Source: an uncultured Thiotrichaceae bacterium
GTDB taxonomy: Bacteria > Pseudomonadota > Gammaproteobacteria > Thiotrichales > Thiotrichaceae
Assembly: GCA_937931765.1 (NCBI GenBank)
Contig: CALHAO010000391.1
Location: 1 to 19,781 of the forward strand
DNA length: 19,781 bases
Reading direction: 5' to 3'
The notes beneath the pieces were generated by a model. That model had not been told where the DNA came from. It saw only the letters and a program-made list of their open reading frames with translations, and made no database searches. The stretch's first letter is position 1. Each line of letters begins with the position of its first letter. A program made the position numbers and the translations under genes. This document shows, piece by piece, positions 15,184-19,781 of this stretch.

Positions 15184-15343
15184 CCCCCCATCCCAGCCTT
15201 CCCCCACAAAGGGAGGAAGGAGCCAGTATGACCTTGTCAGCATAGCCTGATTGTTATTTAGAACTGATGCTAAGCTCCCTTCCTCCCCTTGTATCGAACG
15301 TTTTGGAAAAAACGTGGCTTTGGGAAGGGCTGGGGATGGGGGG
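15184..15343. repeat. Palindromic repeat element, about 160 bp (MITE-like)
   Basis: The outer arms are near-perfect inverted repeats: CCCCCCATCCCAGCCTTCCC at the left and its complement GGGAAGGGCTGGGGATGGGGGG, with one insertion, at the right (15322-15343). Inner arms AAAGGGAGGAAGGAGC and GCTCCCTTCCTCCCCTT also pair. It fills nearly all of the 193-bp gap between the aldehyde dehydrogenase and dipeptidase genes and codes for nothing plausible. It is probably a dispersed non-autonomous element; when transcribed it would form a long hairpin. Confidence 0.7.
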
Positions 15344-15353
15344 TAAGAGCAAT

Positions 15354-16814
15354 TCACACCGGCATACCACTATGCACATAACTAGTCTTCACTGAAGTAT
15401 AGAACTCAGCTGCATATTGCCCTTGCTCACGTGGCCCATAGCTAGAATCACCACGCCCGCCAAACGGCACATGATAATCCGTACCTGCCGTCGCCAGATT
15501 CACCATCACACAGCCAGTTTGTGCATTACGGCGGAAGTGTGTAGCACGCGCCAATGACTCAGTAATAATGCCTGAGGTCAAACCAAAGTTAGTATCGTTC
15601 ACGGTTTCCAGTGCTTCCTCATAGGAATCCACTTTGATGACACAAGCAATCGGTGCAAACATTTCTTCACGGTTAATGCGCATCTTATTTGAGGTGCCCA
15701 CGAATACCGCAGGTGTCATGTAATAGCCTTCAGTATCACGCTCAACCCGCTCACCACCACAAACATGCTCAGCGCCTTCCTCTTTAGCCAGCATCATGTA
15801 ATCCATATTTTGCTGCAACTGGCTTTTACTGACAACCGGGCCGATTTGCGTACCTACTTTCAACGCATTATCAACCACCATCGCCTTCGCGCCCGCCGTC
15901 AATCGCTCAACAAACTCATCATGTACATCACTGTGAACGACTAGGCGCGATGAAGCCGTACACTTCTGGCCACTGCCACCAAATGCTCCGCCTAGTGCAC
16001 ACGCTACGGCTGTATCCAGATTGCCATCGTCCATCACTGCCAGCGCATTTTTGGAACCCATTTCCATCTGCAACTTGGTCAGGTTACCAATCGCAGCTGC
16101 GGCTATACCTTTACCCACTTCTACCGAACCAGTGAAACTAATCGCGTTAACTTCAGGGCTTTCCACTAACATCTGGCCGATCTTGCCACCGGAACCCATC
16201 ACCAGGTTAAACAAACCTTTGGGCAGGCCTTTATCTGTCTGGCGGTCGATGATTTCTGCTACGGCGACGGCGGAAGCCGGAACCACGTTGGCCGGTTTCC
16301 AGATCACGGCATTACCAAAAGCCAGCGCCGGAGCAATTTTCCATACGGCAGTTGCTGTCGGGAAATTCCATGGCGAGATAATGCCCACTGTGCCAATCGG
16401 CTCGCGCTGCACATACACTTCAATGTCAGGACGCACGGAATCAGCCATGTCACCAATTTGGCGTAATACTTCGGCGGCGTAGTAAGTAAAGAACTGTCCG
16501 GCACGATAAACTTCACCTTTACCCTCGGCCAGTGGCTTGCCTTCTTCGCGAGACAATAACTCACCCAACTCAGCAGCACGCGCCATCATTTCTTCGCCGA
16601 TAGCCTGCAAAATACTCTGTTTCTGCTCCAGACCGACTTTCGCCCATTTTTTCTGAGCTTGCTGCGCAGCATCCAACGCTTTGTTTAATTGTGCTTCATC
16701 GGCCTGCGCATACAAACCCACTACTTCACTCAGGTCGGAGGGGTTACGGTTTTCAATAGTGTCGGCACCCGCCAGCCACTCACCGGCAATGTAATTGTGT
16801 TTAGTCGTTGTCAT
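15354..16814 (-). CDS. NAD(P)-dependent aldehyde dehydrogenase, probable alpha-ketoglutarate semialdehyde dehydrogenase (486 aa)
   Basis: A full-length ALDH-superfamily enzyme with every catalytic element: SPWNFP (Asn150), WKPA (Lys173), FTGS (227-230), the general base in MEMGSKN (Glu251) and the nucleophile in GSGQKC (Cys285). The C-terminus GTDYHVPFGGRGDSSYGPREQG is typical of alpha-ketoglutarate semialdehyde (2,5-dioxovalerate) dehydrogenases, which form 2-oxoglutarate at the end of hydroxyproline or pentose/sugar-acid pathways. The ATG at 16814 has a weak GGAT ribosome binding site. It leads the run ALDH, dipeptidase, 565-aa unknown, DUF3726. A betaine/proline-betaine catabolic role is suggested by the nearby BCCT transporter. 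Substrate is inferred; other semialdehyde dehydrogenases are possible. Confidence 0.85.
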   Translation of the reverse strand: MTTTKHNYIAGEWLAGADTIENRNPSDLSEVVGLYAQADEAQLNKALDAAQQAQKKWAKVGLEQKQSILQAIGEEMMARAAELGELLSREEGKPLAEGKGEVYRAGQFFTYYAAEVLRQIGDMADSVRPDIEVYVQREPIGTVGIISPWNFPTATAVWKIAPALAFGNAVIWKPANVVPASAVAVAEIIDRQTDKGLPKGLFNLVMGSGGKIGQMLVESPEVNAISFTGSVEVGKGIAAAAIGNLTKLQMEMGSKNALAVMDDGNLDTAVACALGGAFGGSGQKCTASSRLVVHSDVHDEFVERLTAGAKAMVVDNALKVGTQIGPVVSKSQLQQNMDYMMLAKEEGAEHVCGGERVERDTEGYYMTPAVFVGTSNKMRINREEMFAPIACVIKVDSYEEALETVNDTNFGLTSGIITESLARATHFRRNAQTGCVMVNLATAGTDYHVPFGGRGDSSYGPREQGQYAAEFYTSVKTSYVHSGMPV

Positions 16815-16839
16815 GAACTGATCCGCAGGTTTGCTAATA

Positions 16840-16848
16840 ATCAGTCAA
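16840..16848 (-). promoter_or_regulatory. Half-site resembling the palindrome upstream of the BCCT gene
   Basis: ATCAGTCAA (TTGACTGAT on the coding strand), 26 bp before the aldehyde dehydrogenase start, repeats one arm of the 18-bp palindrome at 19403-19420. The other arm is not conserved (about 3 of 8). It could be a weak operator for the same regulator, or chance. Confidence 0.25.
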
Positions 16849-16892
16849 GAGTGCAATCAGAAAGCACTTCTGTCAATCTTAAAAACTTGGAG

Positions 16893-17075
16893 TTATTTTT
16901 TAACCATCCAACCCGACTGAAAACCAAACTTAAAAGCTTCTTTGATCACGCTGAAACTAATTACCGGTGCTTTGTCACTAGCGGATGAGTCTGTTGACTG
17001 TTGCTCAGAGGTGCTGGCAAGTGTGATACCAGACAAGGTGAATAATGTGATGGCGATAATGGCTAACTTTTTCAT
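16893..17075 (-). CDS. Small exported hypothetical peptide (60 aa)
   Basis: The ATG at 17075 (MKKLAIIAITLFTLSG) is preceded by GAGG nine bases upstream, better than the TTG 15 bases earlier. A signal peptide ends near TLA-STS, leaving about 38 residues with a Ser/Thr-rich start and a C-terminal segment KAPVISFSVIKEAFKFGFQSGWMVKK that could form an amphipathic helix. No family is recognised. It stands alone between DUF3144 and the aldehyde dehydrogenase gene. The signal peptide and ribosome binding site make it likely to be real. Confidence 0.55.
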   Translation of the reverse strand: MKKLAIIAITLFTLSGITLASTSEQQSTDSSASDKAPVISFSVIKEAFKFGFQSGWMVKK

Positions 17076-17221
17076 TTTACGTATCCTCAAGTTCTATCAT
17101 GTTGTTGTGAGAAAACTATAAAATGTTCAAGCCTTTAAAGATGTGACGTAGTTACCTTTTATTTGTTAACTGGTTCCGTTCCCCGAATGAATCAAAGGGA
17201 ACAGAACCAACACGAAACCAT

Positions 17222-17506
17222 TTACTCCGGCTTAGTGTACATAGCAAAATTCTCGGTGTAGTCGTCAATGTGCTCAGTCAGCATCTTCTTATATTCTTCG
17301 GTGAAATAACGAATCACTTCGTCGCGTTCCGCCTTGAAAGCTTCCACGGTCTCGAAATCAATCGCACTGATATAAGCATTATAACGTGACACAGCGAACA
17401 TAGCTGATGCACTGACATCACCCGGTGTGACATCGCCCTTCACCTGCTCATTTGCCAGATGGATAACCGCATCTGCACGTTTGTAGAAAGTTGTATCATC
17501 AGCCAT
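17222..17506 (-). CDS. DUF3144 family protein (94 aa)
   Basis: Short, soluble, acidic helical protein. The pattern FYKRADAVIHLANEQ...VSASAMFAVSRYNAYISA is the DUF3144 signature and the length matches the family. Function is unknown. It is separated from the BCCT gene by a terminator hairpin, so it is probably transcribed alone. Confidence 0.8.
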   Translation of the reverse strand: MADDTTFYKRADAVIHLANEQVKGDVTPGDVSASAMFAVSRYNAYISAIDFETVEAFKAERDEVIRYFTEEYKKMLTEHIDDYTENFAMYTKPE

Positions 17507-17546
17507 TTTTTATACCTGTCTCAATAATTCATAAAAGTTTTTAACC

Positions 17547-17576
17547 AAAAAAGCCCACCTGAAAGGCGGGCTTTGA
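17547..17576 (-). terminator. Rho-independent terminator after the BCCT transporter gene
   Basis: On the minus strand AAAGCCCGCC, a TTTCA loop, then GGTGGGCTTT form a 10-bp stem with one G-T pair, followed by TTTTGG. It lies 55 bp past the transporter stop and before the DUF3144 gene. Confidence 0.85.
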
Positions 17577-17631
17577 TTTATAACACCAGCATAACATCAA
17601 CGGGGCAGAAACCCGAAGAAATCAGCAAAAA

Positions 17632-19314
17632 TTATGTGTCATCCCGACCCTGCGGGGCACCATAATATTCAACCATTTCTTCATCATTAAAATGACCATC
17701 GCGTACATCATCACGCAGTAATGCCTTGCCTAATGACACACACATCAGCACCATCACCACCGTAAACGGTAATGCGCCAATAATCATCGCATTCTGCAAT
17801 GCACTCAGACCGCCACCACCGGCGACCAGCAAGGTACCGATCACCATCGTCATCAAGATACCCCAGATAATCCGGTGCTTAATCGCTGTATCAATGCTAC
17901 CACCCGCCATAATGGTATTCAGTACCAGAACACCGGAATCCGCAGAGGTGACTAAGAAAGTCATAATCAATACCACACACATAATCGTCAGCGCCGAAAG
18001 CATATCAGGCTCTAACCCCAAAAAGCCCATCGTCACGAACAACTTATTAGTCGTCGTTGCGTCAACAATCTGACCCGCTGCTGCGCCATTCAATTCCATA
18101 TCAATCGCTGTACCGCCCAATACGGTCATCCATAAAAAACACACCAGCGACGGCGCAATAACGGCACCCAATACAAACTCACGAATGGTTCTGCCACGGG
18201 AAATACGCGCCAGGAACAAACCTACGAACGGCGCAAAAGCAATCCACCAAGCCCAGTAGAACGTTGTCCAACCTTTCTGCCATGTACCTACTTCAGTATC
18301 AACAGGATAAGCACCAAACGATAATTGTGGTAAATGAATAATGTAATCCAACAGCGCCGAACCATAAGTACTCATCGCAAAGCCAATCGAGCCAAACGCA
18401 ATAAATACACCAATCAGTACAATCGACAGCACCAGATTCAGATTAGACAGGTACTTAACACCACGTCCGACACCGGATACCGCAGAAATCGTCGACAGCA
18501 ACATAATCACCACTAACGCAGCAATCAAGCCTTCATTACTAGGTGTAGCCGCGCCACCATCAACACCGGCTTTCATTAGCCATTCCATGCCACTAATGCT
18601 ATACACGCCATCCACCAATTGGCTGACACCAAAACCGATAGTGACCGCAATACCCAGTACAGTGGCGACAACGCCGAGAATATCAACAATATGCCCCAAC
18701 GGGCCATTCGCCCAGCTACCCATCACGGGTGTTAACGCAGTACGAATGGTCAGCGGCATATCACGACGGAATGCGTAATACGCCATACTCAGACCGGTTA
18801 CGACATAGATTGCCCAGGCATGAAAGCCGTAATGCAGGAAGGTATAACGGTAAGCACTTTCTATTGCACCCGCAGTATTGGCTTCTGCGTTACCTAACAC
18901 GATCTCAGGATTGCTGCCCCAAAGTCCCATTGGCTCAGCCGTGGAATACACCATCAAACCCACGCCGAGACCTGCACCAAACATCATCGCAAACCATGAG
19001 AAAGTAGAGAACTCCGGTTTCTCACCGGGCTTACCTAATAGCCGCCGACCACTGGACGGAATAATGGCAATCACAAAGCAAAACACCATGAAAAAGCCAA
19101 CAGCAATGATGTAAAAACTATTGAAGTTATTCAGCAGCATGCCATTAAATTCTGACAACATCGCTTTAGCCATTTCAGGCTTCATGGCAGCCCAGATAAC
19201 TAGCGCGGCCATGCCCAACTTACTGATCAATGCGATAGGTACGCTGTACCCTTTATAGAAACCTCCCGACGACAGATTAATATCCACATCGGTAAACGGT
19301 GGTTTAGAACTCAT
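17632..19314 (-). CDS. BCCT family betaine/carnitine/choline transporter (560 aa)
   Basis: I choose the ATG at 19314 (MSSKPPFTDVDINLSSGG), with GAGG nine bases upstream; the longer frame from 19419 runs through the operator region. About 12 hydrophobic helices are present. Family hallmarks are the glycine-rich helix MFGAGLGVGLMVYSTAEP, the Trp-rich FYWAWWIAFAPFVGLFLARISRGRTIREF block that lines the quaternary-ammonium site, and FLVTSADSGVLVLN. BCCT carriers import glycine betaine, choline, carnitine or proline betaine with Na+ or H+ for osmoprotection or as nutrients. Only a short hydrophilic C-terminal tail is present, so osmosensing as in BetP is not obvious. A palindrome upstream suggests TetR-type (BetI-like) control. 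Confidence 0.9.
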   Translation of the reverse strand: MSSKPPFTDVDINLSSGGFYKGYSVPIALISKLGMAALVIWAAMKPEMAKAMLSEFNGMLLNNFNSFYIIAVGFFMVFCFVIAIIPSSGRRLLGKPGEKPEFSTFSWFAMMFGAGLGVGLMVYSTAEPMGLWGSNPEIVLGNAEANTAGAIESAYRYTFLHYGFHAWAIYVVTGLSMAYYAFRRDMPLTIRTALTPVMGSWANGPLGHIVDILGVVATVLGIAVTIGFGVSQLVDGVYSISGMEWLMKAGVDGGAATPSNEGLIAALVVIMLLSTISAVSGVGRGVKYLSNLNLVLSIVLIGVFIAFGSIGFAMSTYGSALLDYIIHLPQLSFGAYPVDTEVGTWQKGWTTFYWAWWIAFAPFVGLFLARISRGRTIREFVLGAVIAPSLVCFLWMTVLGGTAIDMELNGAAAGQIVDATTTNKLFVTMGFLGLEPDMLSALTIMCVVLIMTFLVTSADSGVLVLNTIMAGGSIDTAIKHRIIWGILMTMVIGTLLVAGGGGLSALQNAMIIGALPFTVVMVLMCVSLGKALLRDDVRDGHFNDEEMVEYYGAPQGRDDT

Positions 19315-19402
19315 ATCGTTATACCTCACTAACTTGTGATTGAAAGACAGCCAGATCCCCGAGGTCGTCCGTAGCAAAGGGACAAAAACATCACCACCGC
19401 AC

Positions 19403-19420
19403 ATTGACTGATCAGTCAAT
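19403..19420. promoter_or_regulatory. 18-bp perfect palindrome, candidate TetR/BetI-type operator
   Basis: ATTGACTGATCAGTCAAT is a perfect inverted repeat 88 bp before the BCCT start. Its size and TTGA...TCAA ends fit operators of TetR-family regulators such as the choline-sensing repressor BetI. The TTGACT in one arm could also be a -35 element, so repressor binding would block RNA polymerase. No regulator gene is in the window. Confidence 0.55.
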
Positions 19421-19487
19421 CATAAGATATTTAGGGTTCCCTAGTAAGGCGTGGATTCAGTTTTTTTCATATTATTCAACATTTTCA

Positions 19488-19781
19488 TCAAGCACAGGCA
19501 ATGAAAGCAGCCACCGGTCTGCCATCATCTAACACCTCAACCTCATCCAGCAAAACCTCATACTCCGCAAACACTTCACGCAACTCACCCGACTTGAGTA
19601 AAAACGCCGGATTGCGCGGACGGCCTATTTCCGTGTCCTCACAACCCTGCATAAACGTCTGGTACAAAAGCACCCCACCCGGCTTTAATAAACGTTTAAG
19701 CGCCGGAAACAATGGCCGGTGTAAATAACGCGCCACCGACACCAGATCAAAGCTGCCGTCTCCGAACGTCGTAAAAGGATC
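19488..19781 (-). CDS. Class I SAM-dependent methyltransferase, C-terminal part (truncated by window edge)
   Basis: The frame is open to the right edge, so the N-terminus with the SAM-binding GxGxG loop is missing. The visible 97 residues include FGDGSFDLVSVARYLHRPLF (methyltransferase motif II, strand 4), LKRLLKPGGVLLYQTF (motif III) and the final strand VLDDGRPVAAFIACA. This matches small TehB-like/Methyltransf_11 or 25 proteins. The GTG at 19742 is internal. Substrate cannot be told. Confidence 0.75.
   Translation of the reverse strand, partial: DPFTTFGDGSFDLVSVARYLHRPLFPALKRLLKPGGVLLYQTFMQGCEDTEIGRPRNPAFLLKSGELREVFAEYEVLLDEVEVLDDGRPVAAFIACA

Noticed and set aside
15157..15357. 66-codon frame between dipeptidase and aldehyde dehydrogenase
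   Set aside because: It lies wholly within the palindromic repeat and has a Pro/Lys-rich composition produced by the repeat arms.
1..19781. CRISPR array, tRNA or rRNA genes, insertion sequence transposase
   Set aside because: No regularly spaced direct repeats, RNA gene signatures or transposase motifs were found on either strand.

Overview
The window looks like chromosomal DNA of a marine-type gammaproteobacterium. Moderate GC, a BCCT betaine transporter, DUF3144, DUF3726 and surface-attachment genes would fit a Leucothrix/Thiothrix-like (Thiotrichales) organism. That placement is inference, because no rRNA or marker gene is present. Almost everything after the first gene lies on the minus strand.

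Left edge (2-814, +): the 3' part of an M48 zinc metallopeptidase gene. Next, on the minus strand (5039 down to 876), is a five-gene cluster: a 397-aa repeat protein, a 120-aa exported protein, a CsgG/HfaB-type outer-membrane lipoprotein with a TTG start, and two further repeat proteins of 250 and 258 aa. The three repeat proteins are paralogues built from Q-x-x-...-QAxN repeats. The layout resembles curli or the Caulobacter holdfast-anchor genes (hfaA-B-D), so this is a candidate functional-amyloid or adhesin secretion system.

Centre (5221-9729, -): a complete diversity-generating retroelement (DGR). It has a DGR-type reverse transcriptase, an Avd-like accessory protein, a 96-bp template repeat (TR) ending 3 nt before the RT start codon, and two exported DUF1566 (C-type-lectin-fold) target genes whose last codons are variable repeats (VR1, VR2). 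Compared with the TR, each VR core carries 17 substitutions, all at template adenines. The larger target carries three Ig/cadherin-like modules before the DUF1566 domain. Just upstream (11255-9765) is a tandem paralogue of that large target, with a near-identical N-terminal half, a different C-terminal domain and an in-frame amber codon, so it is probably a pseudogene. At about 11350-11490 is a degraded plus-strand relic of an M48 gene like the one at the left edge. The whole amyloid, DGR and adhesin block is therefore bracketed by M48 sequence in direct orientation.

Right part (11816-19781, -): metabolic genes. One run holds an aldehyde dehydrogenase (alpha-ketoglutarate-semialdehyde type), an atypical M19 dipeptidase, a conserved 565-aa unknown and a DUF3726 protein, with a roughly 160-bp palindromic repeat between the first two. 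Then come a 60-aa exported peptide, DUF3144, a BCCT-family betaine transporter with an 18-bp perfect palindrome upstream, and the 3' end of a methyltransferase gene. Transporter, ALDH and dipeptidase together suggest uptake and breakdown of a betaine or proline-betaine-like compound (inference).

In the accessory block, the CsgG-like pore would export repeat proteins to form a surface matrix, while the DGR hypermutates two exported lectin-like proteins. Both would shape what the cell surface binds. A physical link between the two systems is not shown by the sequence.
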